Assembly: GCF_004307995.1 (NCBI RefSeq)
Contig: NZ_SIRE01000017.1
Coordinates: forward strand, 62,001-126,000
Length of the DNA stretch: 64,000 bases
Direction of reading: 5' to 3'
Source: Paenibacillus thalictri
GTDB lineage: Bacteria > Bacillota > Bacilli > Paenibacillales > NBRC-103111
Shown here: piece after piece, positions 8,165-16,311 of the stretch
Layout: every line of letters begins with the position of its first letter
Numbering within the stretch: position 1 is the stretch's first letter
The notes under the pieces: model-generated
What the model saw: the letters and a program-made list of their open reading frames with translations, nothing else
What the model was told of the DNA's origin: nothing
Database searches by the model: none
Program-made: the position numbers and the translations under genes

Positions 8165-9559
8165 TCAGCGGAGGGGCCGACTGCGAGCGCCTTGCGGCAC
8201 AAGCCGCTCCGCTCCGTTCATGTAAGGTCTGAGCGCCGGAGGGATGTGAATGGCGCCGTCCTCCTCCTGATGGTTTTCCAGCAGCGGAATGAGTATCCGC
8301 GGCGATGCGACCGCCGTGTTGTTGAGCGTGTAGCAGTACACCGGCCTGCCGTCTTCGCCGCGGTAACGGAGCATGGCCCGGCGGGCTTGGAAGTCAAGCA
8401 AGCTTGACGACGAATGGGTTTCCCCGTAAGCGTTGCGGCTTGGCATCCATGTTTCGATATCGTATTGCTTATACGTTTTTTGCGACATATCGCCGGTGCA
8501 GACGGCCATAACCCGATACGGCAGCTCCAGCAGTTGAAGCAATTGTTCGGCGTTGCTTGTAATTTCCTGCAGCAATCGCTCGGCGAGCTCGGGATCGGCT
8601 TGGCATAACACAACTTGCTCGACCTTGGCGAACTGATGCACGCGGTATAAACCTTGTACGTCTCTGCCGCTTGATCCGACTTCGCTGCGGAAGCAGGTCG
8701 AGGCGGCGGCCAGCTTGACCGGCTGCGACAAATCCAACATCTCGCCGCCGAAGTATGATACCAGCGATGCCTCCGATGTGCCGACAAGCCACTTGTTTTC
8801 GCCTTCAAGCTTATAAGTCTGGTCTTCGCCAAGCGGGAAAAATCCCGCATTGGTCATCACATCGGAAGTGACCATCAGCGGCACTTCCAGCAGGGTGAAG
8901 CCCGCCTCCACGAGCAGATCGACGGCAAGCTGCTGTACGGCACGATGCAGCAAGACACCTGCGCCTCTGAGGAAATAGCTGCGTGTTCCGCCGGTCTTGA
9001 CGCCGCGGGGAATATCGATCATCTGATGCAGCTCGCCAAGCGATACATGGTCCCGGTAGGCAAAATCGAATTCCCGCGGCGCTCCTACCTTACGGACTTC
9101 CACATTATCGGCATCCGAACGTCCGACGGGCGAATCCGGCGAAACAATATTCGGCATGCGCAGCAGCAAACGGTCCACCGTATGTTGTGTTTCCGACAGC
9201 TCCGTTTCAAGCAGCGTAAGGCGGTTGTTGATTTGCTTGACGTTATCTTTGAGTACGTCAGACAAGGCAGGGGTTTGAGCAACGCTATCACTGCCTTCCG
9301 GAGGTTCGTGATCGGGGCGTTCCTCCTTATGAGCCGTTTGCCACCGCTCCGCGGTTTGCGCACGTTCCTCGCGAACGAGTGCGGCCACCCGCTGCGACAG
9401 CGTATTGCGCTCCTGCCGCAGCAGCTCGACCTCGCGCAGCAGCTCCAATTTTTTTTGCTGCGCGGCGGCCAGCTCGGCTACCGATACGGCAATACCTTTC
9501 TGATTTGCGGCGGTTTGAACCGTCTCCTGATTGTCCAAAATCCATTTTACATCCAACAT
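8165..9559 (-). CDS. serS: Seryl-tRNA synthetase (divergent)
   Basis: A 464-residue class II synthetase that charges tRNA-Ser. An N-terminal coiled-coil arm (residues about 30-140) is followed by the catalytic core with GTSEASLVSYFG, motif 2 CFRSEVGSSGRDVQGLYRVHQF, ETWMPSRNAYGETHSSSSLLDFQARR and motif 3 ending LLENHQEEDGAIHIPPALRPYM. It is about 40 residues longer than usual because of an acidic, Gln/Glu-rich insert in the arm near residues 65-100. The normally invariant HTLNG..GR segment reads YTLNN..PR. These departures suggest a second, specialised SerRS rather than the housekeeping copy. It is preceded by a T-box leader. Confidence 0.9.
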   Translation of the reverse strand: MLDVKWILDNQETVQTAANQKGIAVSVAELAAAQQKKLELLREVELLRQERNTLSQRVAALVREERAQTAERWQTAHKEERPDHEPPEGSDSVAQTPALSDVLKDNVKQINNRLTLLETELSETQHTVDRLLLRMPNIVSPDSPVGRSDADNVEVRKVGAPREFDFAYRDHVSLGELHQMIDIPRGVKTGGTRSYFLRGAGVLLHRAVQQLAVDLLVEAGFTLLEVPLMVTSDVMTNAGFFPLGEDQTYKLEGENKWLVGTSEASLVSYFGGEMLDLSQPVKLAAASTCFRSEVGSSGRDVQGLYRVHQFAKVEQVVLCQADPELAERLLQEITSNAEQLLQLLELPYRVMAVCTGDMSQKTYKQYDIETWMPSRNAYGETHSSSSLLDFQARRAMLRYRGEDGRPVYCYTLNNTAVASPRILIPLLENHQEEDGAIHIPPALRPYMNGAERLVPQGARSRPLR

Positions 9560-9590
9560 GCCGTCCAGCTCCTTTTATTTAAAAAAACAC

Positions 9591-9628
9591 AAAAAGCGCC
9601 CTGTCCTTATGGGACGAGGAGCGCTTTT
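9591..9628 (-). terminator. T-box-controlled terminator upstream of serS
   Basis: On the minus strand, AAAAGCGC and GCGCTTTT flank a nearly continuous hairpin, followed by GTG and seven U (plus-strand A run at 9581-9587), about 30 bp before the serS ribosome binding site. This is the regulated terminator of the T-box leader. Confidence 0.85.
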
Positions 9629-9787
9629 CTCGCGGTGCCACCCAATTTGACCGGACATCAGGTGATGTCCGATCCGCTTTGGTTCCGCGATAACGGGCGG
9701 GCCGTTTAACTTGAGGGAAAACCCTTTAACGAAAACGCCTCCGAGTTGGAATCTCATCAACGGCATGTTGGCTGTTTTATTTTTATG
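9629..9787 (-). promoter_or_regulatory. T-box leader of serS
   Basis: Read on the minus strand, 9644-9631 is TGGGTGGCACCGCG, the conserved T-box that pairs with the terminator strand when uncharged tRNA binds. The leader runs about 200 nt from the promoter to the terminator. Uncharged tRNA-Ser would stabilise the antiterminator and switch serS on. A UCC triplet lies in the 5' half (GAUUCCAACU) and could be the specifier, but I did not resolve stem I. Confidence 0.88.
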
Positions 9788-9788
9788 T

Positions 9789-9818
9789 AGTATACATGAT
9801 CCGGCATGGACATTTCAA
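9789..9818 (-). promoter_or_regulatory. serS promoter
   Basis: On the minus strand TTGAAA (9818-9813), an 18-bp spacer and TATACT (9794-9789) form a sigma-A promoter at the right distance to start the T-box leader. Confidence 0.65.
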
Positions 9819-9843
9819 GGGCGCGATTTTTTTTCGGATTGTA

Positions 9844-9871
9844 TTGACTTGCCAAACACCCATGATATAAT
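9844..9871 (+). promoter_or_regulatory. Promoter of the Fsr-type MFS gene
   Basis: TTGACT, a 16-bp spacer and a perfect TATAAT lie about 47 bp upstream of the ATG at 9918, back to back with the serS promoter. Confidence 0.75.
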
Positions 9872-9917
9872 CGCTCAAGGTGCGGTTAGCCGGCACCGTT
9901 TGAAAGGGGGAAACCAT

Positions 9918-11144
9918 ATGGCTAAAACGATTACCAATCCTAGTCCCAACCCACTGCCGCTAGGCGCGACAGTGTTTCCGATACTGTTTGCAATCAGTAT
10001 GGTACATTTGCTCAACGACGCGATGCAGTCGACCGTTTCGGCGCTTTTTCCTATACTTAAGGACTCGCTTCATTTGAGTTATACCCAGGTCGGACTCATT
10101 GCTTTCGCCATGAACATCACCGCTTCGTTCCTACAGCCGATCGTTGGGCTCACAGCGGATTTGAAGCCGCGGCCATATATTTTGCCGCTGGGCGTTTGCT
10201 TTACGCTGGCCGGTGTTGTCGGTCTGGCGCTGGCGCCGAATTTTGCGCTCATTTTACTATCGGTGATCTGCATGGGGGTCGGCTCGGCGATTTTTCACCC
10301 GGAATCGTCACGGGTCGCTTATTTGGCCGCAGGCAGCCGGAGAGGGCTGGCGCAGTCGATCTTCCAGGTCGGCGGCAACATCGGCAGCTCGCTGGGGCCG
10401 ATCATGACGGCGCTTATTTTTGTGCCGCTGGGCCAATTCGGCGTCATGTGGTTTACGATTGCCGCCGTGCTTGCGATCGGCATCCAATATTATGTGGCCG
10501 GCTGGTACAGCCGCAGACAGTCGCAGCCGCGTCCCGCCGCAAAAAAAACGGTGGCGCGCAGCGGCACGGGTTTGACGCAGACCAGAGTGGTCACGGCGGT
10601 CGTGCTGCTCGTATTTCTTACATTTTCCAAGCATGTTTATATGTCCAGCGTCACCAGCTATTATACGTTTTTCCTAATTGAAGATTACGGAATTTCGGTA
10701 GAGAAAGCGCAGCTGTTCCTGTTTGCTTTCCTGGTCGCGGCGGCGGCGGGCACGTTTTTTGGCGGACCGCTTGCGGACCGGTACGGGCGGAGGAACATTA
10801 TCTGGCTGTCAATTTTGGGAACGGCGCCGTTTTCCATCCTGCTGCCTTATGCCAATCTGTTCTGGTCGGGTGTGCTGTGCGTATGCGCCGGGTTTGTGTT
10901 GTCTTCGGCATTTTCGATCATCGTTGTTTATGCCCAAGAGCTGCTTCCCGGCAAGGTCGGCTTGATTTCAGGTTTGTTTTTTGGTCTGGCGTTTGGTCTT
11001 GGCGGTCTCGGTTCGGCCGTGCTTGGTTCGATTGCGGATGCGACCAGCATTGCATTTATGATGAAATTGTGTTCCTATTTGCCGCTGCTCGGCGTACTTG
11101 CTATATTTTTGCCGAAAGACGAGCAGGTTAGAAACGCGGCGTAA
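9918..11144 (+). CDS. MFS efflux transporter, fosmidomycin-resistance (Fsr) type
   Basis: A 408-residue major facilitator protein with about twelve hydrophobic segments. The N-terminal half carries HLLNDAMQSTVSALFP, GLTADLKPRP and GSAIFHPESSRVA, the last being typical of the Fsr group; the loop 8-9 repeat reads GPLADRYGRRN. Members export fosmidomycin and other drugs by proton antiport at the cell membrane. The start is the ATG at 9918 behind AAAGGGGGAA and the promoter at 9844; the in-frame extension upstream overlaps the promoter and is not used. A VUT-type transporter follows 20 bp downstream. Confidence 0.85.
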   Translation: MAKTITNPSPNPLPLGATVFPILFAISMVHLLNDAMQSTVSALFPILKDSLHLSYTQVGLIAFAMNITASFLQPIVGLTADLKPRPYILPLGVCFTLAGVVGLALAPNFALILLSVICMGVGSAIFHPESSRVAYLAAGSRRGLAQSIFQVGGNIGSSLGPIMTALIFVPLGQFGVMWFTIAAVLAIGIQYYVAGWYSRRQSQPRPAAKKTVARSGTGLTQTRVVTAVVLLVFLTFSKHVYMSSVTSYYTFFLIEDYGISVEKAQLFLFAFLVAAAAGTFFGGPLADRYGRRNIIWLSILGTAPFSILLPYANLFWSGVLCVCAGFVLSSAFSIIVVYAQELLPGKVGLISGLFFGLAFGLGGLGSAVLGSIADATSIAFMMKLCSYLPLLGVLAIFLPKDEQVRNAA

Positions 11145-11164
11145 GGAAAGAAAGGCGAGAAGTT

Positions 11165-11710
11165 ATGAAATGGTTTAAAATTATGCTTTATTTATGTTCC
11201 ATCGTATGCGCAAATATCATTACGTCGGCGACACAGCCGTTTCATTGGGGCATATTTATTATCCCGGCCGGCACGTTTATTATCGGCGCTACATTTATAT
11301 TCCGCGATCTGGTGCAGCAAGCGATCGGCCGCAGACATACGTATCTCGTCATTTTGACTGCGCTGCTGTTGTCCGGTGTATCGTCTTATATACTGGGAGA
11401 TACGTTGTGGATTACCGCAGCGAGTGCGGCGACGTTTGTTTTGTCGGAAACGGTGGATACGGAGGTATTTACCCGATTGCGCGCTTCTGTCGTCAAAAGG
11501 GTTATGGTCAGCGGACTTGCCGGAGGTACGGTGGATAGCGCCGTGTTCGTCATTATCGGCTTGTCGCCGCTTGGGGCCGGATTTTTGCCATGGGAAGCGG
11601 TGCCGATGGCGATTCTCGGGCAGATGCTGGTGAAGGGCATTCTGCAGCTGCTTGGGGCGGCCTGCATCAGCATGATGCATATGAAGTCGGAGCCGACAAT
11701 CAGAGCGTAG
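11165..11710 (+). CDS. VUT-family integral membrane transporter (queuosine-precursor type)
   Basis: A 181-residue, very hydrophobic protein with about six membrane segments. Recognisable parts are SIVCANIITS at the start, FIFRDLVQQAIGRRHT and SETVDTEVFTRL in the middle, and GGTVDSAVFVIIG near the C-terminus. This matches the VUT/YhhQ family, whose characterised members import queuosine precursors such as preQ0. It begins 20 bp after the MFS gene and is probably cotranscribed with it. The substrate is inferred from family membership alone. Confidence 0.75.
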   Translation: MKWFKIMLYLCSIVCANIITSATQPFHWGIFIIPAGTFIIGATFIFRDLVQQAIGRRHTYLVILTALLLSGVSSYILGDTLWITAASAATFVLSETVDTEVFTRLRASVVKRVMVSGLAGGTVDSAVFVIIGLSPLGAGFLPWEAVPMAILGQMLVKGILQLLGAACISMMHMKSEPTIRA

Positions 11711-11792
11711 GCATACTCTAGAGTCACTTGCTCAAAGGGAGACAATCCAATTGTGCAAGTTATGGAACCTAAAGTGGAATCAGCGTTTGTTG

Positions 11793-11828
11793 CGGAAAGC
11801 TGCCTTGCAGAAGGCGGCTTTCCGCTGT
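11793..11828 (+). terminator. Candidate terminator hairpin
   Basis: A 14-bp stem (CGGAAAGCTGCCTT with AAGGCGGCTTTCCG, one G-T pair) and a GCAG loop, followed by only a short T-run. It lies between convergent genes. Confidence 0.5.
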
Positions 11829-11867
11829 TTATGAGCAATCATGCCATGCGGGTAAGCCGAACTTGTA

Positions 11868-12749
11868 TTATTGTTTCATCGCCAGCATCTGATACACCGG
11901 CCGCCCGTCGCCGGACAGGCTCCTCGCCCTGCACTGAAGCTGGGACGAACCGTCCCCGTCCAGGAAGATGCCGTCAACCAGGCCGCGGCCGCCCAGCCGC
12001 TCCATAATAGCCAAGCGGAAGTCGTAGACGGTGCTGGGCGTTGGCGTAACGACCATATACAGCCGCTGATTGCGGTCAAACACAAGGGCGGACCGCATCC
12101 GCTCTTCGTCGTACGCCGGCATTTCTTCGGAGATCATGTGGTTCTCCCAGCCATATTCGTCGCCTAACCCCATGCTGACCCCGCCTTGCGCCCAATAATG
12201 CTGTTTGTCCGTTACGGACAGTTCGCTTGCATCCGTAGCGACCTGCACGGTAAATCGCCGGGTCAGTTCGTCCCATACGAGCGTACCCCGCTTTAAGTCG
12301 GCGTTAACACCGGTATTGTACCAGCCTGAGCCGTAGTCGCCGGGTTCGCCTTTAAGCGGCCGGTCGTTAACGACGGCAATGCTGAGCAAAGCGCCTTCCC
12401 AAAAAAATCCGCCGTTGATGCCGTAAAAGGGTGTGTTGGTCACATTTTGCTCAATGGTTGTTAGCTGCACATTATCCGGCGCTGTCTCCAGCACGTGCAG
12501 TTCAATTCCGCTTGCCGAAATGTGTTTTTCGTAGGTGTATTGCCGGGGATGACTAAAACCGTCATACATCCAATAAGCTGCCGCCAGCAGGATAACGATA
12601 CAAAAAACAATAGGACCGACCGCCCTCATGCGATGACTCTTGAAGCTCTGCACAATGGAAGCAGCAGGGCCGGACAAGCGGCGCATGTGCAAGCTGCCAA
12701 ACAAAGCGGGTTTGGTGTTGTTATCGTTGCGTCCCGTTTCGTGATTCAT
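11868..12749 (-). CDS. Phosphodiester glycosidase (NAGPA-like) membrane protein
   Basis: A 293-residue protein with one N-terminal membrane helix (AVGPIVFCIVILLAAAYW, about residues 39-56) and an extracytoplasmic domain of the phosphodiester alpha-GlcNAcase family. The family signatures are YGINGGFFW, YWAQGGVSMGL, RSALVFDRNQRLYMVV and a C-terminal FLDGDGSSQ. Relatives remove GlcNAc or related groups from phosphodiesters, or act on exopolysaccharides. The start is set at the ATG at 12749 behind AGGAGAGGAGGG, although that spacing is rather long (about 15 nt). An upstream in-frame extension would run through the divergent MarR promoter and is rejected. Confidence 0.75.
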   Translation of the reverse strand: MNHETGRNDNNTKPALFGSLHMRRLSGPAASIVQSFKSHRMRAVGPIVFCIVILLAAAYWMYDGFSHPRQYTYEKHISASGIELHVLETAPDNVQLTTIEQNVTNTPFYGINGGFFWEGALLSIAVVNDRPLKGEPGDYGSGWYNTGVNADLKRGTLVWDELTRRFTVQVATDASELSVTDKQHYWAQGGVSMGLGDEYGWENHMISEEMPAYDEERMRSALVFDRNQRLYMVVTPTPSTVYDFRLAIMERLGGRGLVDGIFLDGDGSSQLQCRARSLSGDGRPVYQMLAMKQ

Positions 12750-12822
12750 CGTATTACGGCAGACCCTCCTCTCCTGGAACCTGTTATTTCCAGTGTAAAT
12801 GAAAAAACTTTGAAAATAAACA

Positions 12823-12862
12823 TTGACCATTGTAGATGTTATATATATAATTGCTATAGCAA
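12823..12862 (+). promoter_or_regulatory. MarR-gene promoter with palindromic operator
   Basis: TTGACC (12823-12828), a 17-bp spacer and TATAAT (12846-12851) are followed without a gap by the perfect 12-bp palindrome TTGCTATAGCAA (12851-12862). TTGC...GCAA palindromes are typical MarR-family sites, so autorepression is likely. Confidence 0.75.
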
Positions 12863-12884
12863 ACAAATCTTTGGGGTGATGTTT

Positions 12885-13337
12885 TTGAGTATCGACAATT
12901 CACTCGGGTTTATATTAAACCATGCGGGGCGCAAGCTGACCCAAATGCTTACGCTTCGGTACCAGCCTTACGATATGACGACGGAACAGTGGTCGGTGTT
13001 GAACAGGCTGGACGAGCAGGACGGGATTACCCAGAAAGAGCTTGCCATCCGCTCGGAAAAAGACCAGACGAATGTTACGCGGATTTTGGATCAACTGGAA
13101 CGGAAAGGTTTGGCGGAGCGGAGACCCAATGTGTCGGATCGCAGATCGTTCCTGACTTATATTACGGACAAAGGCAGATCGCTAATCGGCGTGCTTACGC
13201 CTATTGAAAAGGAGGTTGTCGAAGCCGTCTTGGACGGACTGTCGGAAGAGCAGCGTATCGCTTTGCGTGACATGCTGGTTCACGTAACCAATCATGCGAA
13301 CAACTACATCAAAGAATCGGGGAACCATCTTGACTAA
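12885..13337 (+). CDS. MarR-family transcriptional regulator
   Basis: A 150-residue winged-helix dimer. The recognition region reads EQDGITQKELAIRSEKDQT then NVTRILDQLERKGLAERR, and the wing is DRRSFLTYITDKG. TTG at 12885 is preferred because GGGGTGAT lies just upstream; the ATG at 12879 overlaps that site. The much longer in-frame extension toward 12495 covers the promoter and the divergent gene and is not coding. The gene overlaps the start of an MFS pump by 8 bp. It probably represses itself and the pump until a toxic ligand binds. Confidence 0.88.
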   Translation: MSIDNSLGFILNHAGRKLTQMLTLRYQPYDMTTEQWSVLNRLDEQDGITQKELAIRSEKDQTNVTRILDQLERKGLAERRPNVSDRRSFLTYITDKGRSLIGVLTPIEKEVVEAVLDGLSEEQRIALRDMLVHVTNHANNYIKESGNHLD

Positions 13338-14523
13338 CACAGAGCAGAAGTTATGGAATCGCAATTTTGTTGCTGTTTGTTTCAGCAGCTTTTTTTTGTT
13401 TATGACCTTTTATATTTTGGCCGTAACACTGCCGATTTATGTCATGGATACACTGCAGGGAGGTAAACAGCAGATCGGCCTCGTGACCACCGTCTTTATT
13501 ATAGCTGCGGTTATTTTCAGACCGCTTGCCGGGAAATGGCTGGACGATTTTGACAAGAAAAAAATCATTATCGTCTCGCTTGTTATTTTCATGTTATGCT
13601 CGGCTGCCTACACGCTTGTTCATAGCTTAAGCGCTTTGCTGCTGCTGCGCTTTATTCACGGCATCGGCTTCGGAATGGCCTCAACCGCAACGGGGGCAGT
13701 CGCTGTCGATCTTGTTCCCGACGAAAGAAAAGGGGAAGGTATCGGTTATTTCAGCTTGTTTATGAGCCTGGCGATGGTTATCGGGCCTACGGTGGGCCTG
13801 ACGGTCATGGACCACTTCAGCTCCGGCGTGATGTTTATATTGTGCCTTGTGTTTGCATTAATCGCTTGTTTCCTTGGGGTCAGCTTAAACATTCCGAAAA
13901 AAAGCGGCATGCCCAAAACGCCAAGCGCCAAAGGCTGGAAAAGCCTGATCGAACCAGGGGCCGTACCGATTGCGCTTGCCGGCAGCATCCTGGCGTTTTC
14001 TTATGGAGCGATTACGACGTTTATATCCGTATATGCCAAAGATATGGGGATCGGGCCGATGGCCAGCTACTTTTTTATGGTGTTTGCCGCGATGATCGTA
14101 ATTTCCAGACCGTTTACGGGAAAAATGTTTGACCGCAAAGGTCCCAATGTCCTGGTGTATCCGGGGATCCTGCTGTTCACCGCAGGTATGATTTTGCTCA
14201 GCCTTGCCCATACCTCGTCTGTGTTTTTGGCGGCCGGAGCGGTGATCGGACTGGGCTTCGGGGCGCTGCTGCCAAGCTTTCAGACGATTGCTGTGCAATC
14301 GTCGCCCGGTCATCGCAGGGGAGCGGCAACGGGCACTTATTTTACGCTGTTTGATTCCGGTTATGGGCTAGGCTCCTATATGCTGGGGATATTGGCCGCC
14401 AGAACCAACTACCATACGATGTATTTTATCGCCGCTCTTGTCGTTGCTTGTACGGCGATCTTATATTACAGTCTGCATCACCGAAAAACGTCAAAAAACA
14501 GCCAAGGCGTCACAACGGCTTAA
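13330..14523 (+). CDS. MFS drug-efflux transporter
   Basis: A 397-residue MFS protein with about twelve membrane helices. It has the loop 2-3 element PLAGKWLDDFDKKKI, the long helix GIGFGMASTATGAVAVDLVP, and the second-half equivalent RPFTGKMFDRKGPN. The likely start is the TTG at 13330, which overlaps the MarR stop codon and implies translational coupling; an in-frame ATG at 13294 would give a longer overlap. Placement behind a MarR gene is the usual arrangement for ligand-induced multidrug efflux. The substrate is unknown. A terminator follows at 14557. Confidence 0.83.
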   Translation: MTNTEQKLWNRNFVAVCFSSFFLFMTFYILAVTLPIYVMDTLQGGKQQIGLVTTVFIIAAVIFRPLAGKWLDDFDKKKIIIVSLVIFMLCSAAYTLVHSLSALLLLRFIHGIGFGMASTATGAVAVDLVPDERKGEGIGYFSLFMSLAMVIGPTVGLTVMDHFSSGVMFILCLVFALIACFLGVSLNIPKKSGMPKTPSAKGWKSLIEPGAVPIALAGSILAFSYGAITTFISVYAKDMGIGPMASYFFMVFAAMIVISRPFTGKMFDRKGPNVLVYPGILLFTAGMILLSLAHTSSVFLAAGAVIGLGFGALLPSFQTIAVQSSPGHRRGAATGTYFTLFDSGYGLGSYMLGILAARTNYHTMYFIAALVVACTAILYYSLHHRKTSKNSQGVTTA

Positions 14524-14556
14524 CGATTCCGCTATCGCGCAAGCGATCCGGCGTAT

Positions 14557-14582
14557 GAAGGAAGGGGGAACCCTTCCTTTTT
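14557..14582 (+). terminator. Rho-independent terminator
   Basis: The stem AAGGAAGGG paired with CCCTTCCTT has a short loop and is followed by TTTT. It ends the MarR-MFS operon. Confidence 0.85.
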
Positions 14583-14601
14583 GGCATTCCCCGCAAAGTG
14601 T

Positions 14602-14803
14602 CTATATAAATTGAACGAAAGGTGTGGAAGCCGTTCCATTCCGAAAGGAATTGTCTTACCCGCTTCAAACATCTTGTCTTGAATTCCTTTTATTAATGGG
14701 CCTGCGGTTCGTAGGAATTCAAAGCCAAAACTCGCTGGCAAGACAATTTCCTTTCTCCATTTCACTCTATTCTTCCGGAACTTCTCTTGTTCAATTTATA
14801 TAG
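14602..14803. mobile_element. MITE-like element, 202 bp with 15-bp perfect terminal inverted repeats
   Basis: The termini CTATATAAATTGAAC (14602-14616) and GTTCAATTTATATAG (14789-14803) are exact inverted repeats. Internal segments also pair: GAAAGGAATTGTCTT against AAGACAATTTCCTTTC, and GAATTCCT against AGGAATTC, so the single strand could fold into a long hairpin. No transposase is encoded and no clear target duplication is visible. A minus-strand open frame inside it (14532-14765) is judged non-coding. Confidence 0.65.
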
Positions 14804-14954
14804 GAGGTCGATCCGGAATTCTGTTAGTATGGCTAACGGATAAGGCTTAACGTCAATTCTATTTCTGTTCGATTTCATCTGAACCATATGAGATGGCGGC
14901 TTAATGGCAGCTTTGAAGACCATTCACATACGAATCGTCACGGCCCAACGAGGG

Positions 14955-15133
14955 ACGGACAGGAGCGCGCTTATTTGGCAAAAAAGCCGAGGTTATCATT
15001 TTTAACGGACAGGCCCGCACTTATTTGCTCAAAAAGTCAAGGAAACCACAGGTGGTAGGCAAAATAAGGTCGCTGATGTCCGTCACATTTGGCAAACCCC
15101 CGATTTTGCTTAAATTGCGTCGCTCACGTCCGT
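14955..15133. repeat. REP-like array: two direct and two inverted copies of a 25-nt repeat
   Basis: Copies beginning ACGGACA, with a central GCGC/GCAC-type core and ending TTATTTG, occur on the plus strand at 14955-14980 and 15005-15030. They occur on the minus strand at 15083-15059 and, more degenerate, at 15133-15108. Each pair is spaced 50 nt and the pairs face each other. The rest of the 14804-15324 gap contains nothing I recognise. Confidence 0.6.
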
Positions 15134-15324
15134 TTAGAGGGGGCAGGCTGATCGCATATTGGGTTATGCACAATGAATGGACCCGGTCTCCGTGGTCCGT
15201 TGAAGCGAATTAGGCGTATCCGCCCATCAACTACCTGAAAGTAACGTTAGATCAGGATCGATCTACTAGCTTTGAAGCCGAGCCCCCGCTTTGCGAGGTT
15301 CAGTTGCATTCCTCCAGAAACGGC

Positions 15325-16176
15325 TTATGATTCCCCGATATGGCGCTCCATCAGCTGCCTCAGCTTGGCTTCCGTTGCGGTTTCCGGCGCCGGAGTGTAA
15401 ATGCTGCAGCGCAAATCGGCGCTGCCGTGGACTTGCAAAGAAGTCAAGTGAAACTGCATTTTGCCGGCTTTGGCATGGCGAAACTCAATCAGCACCTCAG
15501 GGGCTGAACGGACCTCGCTTTGCTCCCATAAATGAGTGAACTCGGGGTGGTTGTCTTTCATTTCCTGCAAAAACCGCTCATACCAATCGTCTTCGACATA
15601 TTGCCCGTAATAGGCGCGGAAAATAGCCAAGAAACCTTTGGCGAAATGCTCCCAATTGACAGCCAGCCTGCGGAATTCCTTTCGGGTAAACACTAAACCG
15701 ATCATGTTGCGCTGCTCGGCAGGAATTTCTTTAAAATCCAGAAATACGTGGGCGGCGGCTTCGTTCCAGCCTACGATATGGCATCGCCGGTCGGAGATAA
15801 TCGTGGGACACGAGTGAAGTTCTTGCAGTATTTTTTCCAATGAGGGGCTGATCTCAAGCGGTTCTTCGTGCTCAAGGCCGGCTACCGGGCTGGAGTCCAG
15901 CGCCAGAGCAAATAAATATTTGCGCTCGTCGACGGTCAGGCGCAGCGCCGCGGCTATACAATCAAGCACAGAAGCGGATACTTTGATATCCCTTCCTTGC
16001 TCAAGCCATGTATACCAGGTCGTGCTGACACCCGCCAGTTGAGCGACTTCTTCTCTTCGCAGTCCCGGTGTCCTTCTGCGGATTCCTGACGGCAAGCCAG
16101 CCGATTGCGGGAGAATTTTGGCGCGCTGCGTTTTTAAAAAAGCTGAGAGAGCTTGCAATCGGGCTTGACGGTTCAT
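15325..16176 (-). CDS. MmyB/MltR-like helix-turn-helix regulator
   Basis: A 283-residue regulator. Its N-terminal XRE-type helix-turn-helix (RRTPGLRREEVAQLAGVSTT, residues about 33-52) continues WYTWLEQGRD, followed by the alpha/beta ligand-binding domain of the MmyB/MltR family. Segments such as DRRCHIVGWNEAA, NMIGLVFTRKEFR and DDWYERFLQEMKDNHPEF are characteristic. A structurally studied relative binds a fatty acid in this domain. The start is ATG behind AAAGGAA. It is divergent from fabF with a palindrome between them, so lipid-responsive control of fabF is a reasonable inference. Confidence 0.82.
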   Translation of the reverse strand: MNRQARLQALSAFLKTQRAKILPQSAGLPSGIRRRTPGLRREEVAQLAGVSTTWYTWLEQGRDIKVSASVLDCIAAALRLTVDERKYLFALALDSSPVAGLEHEEPLEISPSLEKILQELHSCPTIISDRRCHIVGWNEAAAHVFLDFKEIPAEQRNMIGLVFTRKEFRRLAVNWEHFAKGFLAIFRAYYGQYVEDDWYERFLQEMKDNHPEFTHLWEQSEVRSAPEVLIEFRHAKAGKMQFHLTSLQVHGSADLRCSIYTPAPETATEAKLRQLMERHIGES

Positions 16177-16209
16177 GGCGATCGTTCCTTTCTTGCCGGC
16201 TTATCGGGT

Positions 16210-16230
16210 CATAGTAGTAATTATACTATG
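16210..16230. promoter_or_regulatory. Candidate operator between regulator and fabF
   Basis: A perfect inverted repeat CATAGTA-N7-TACTATG lies in the 135-bp divergent intergenic region, 33 bp from the regulator start. It could be the binding site of the MmyB-like protein. Confidence 0.45.
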
Positions 16231-16311
16231 ATAAGCAGCAACTTGTAATAGGATAATAAGTGTGACACCATAGGAATAGATCGTTTGTCATGATACGAAG
16301 GAGGAATCCGT

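Noticed and set aside
12495..12884. N-terminal extension of the MarR frame
   Set aside because: It covers the MarR promoter and operator and the divergent glycosidase start.
14532..14765. 77-residue minus-strand open frame
   Set aside because: It lies within the MITE-like hairpin and the terminator of the preceding operon, so it is a by-product of the inverted repeat.
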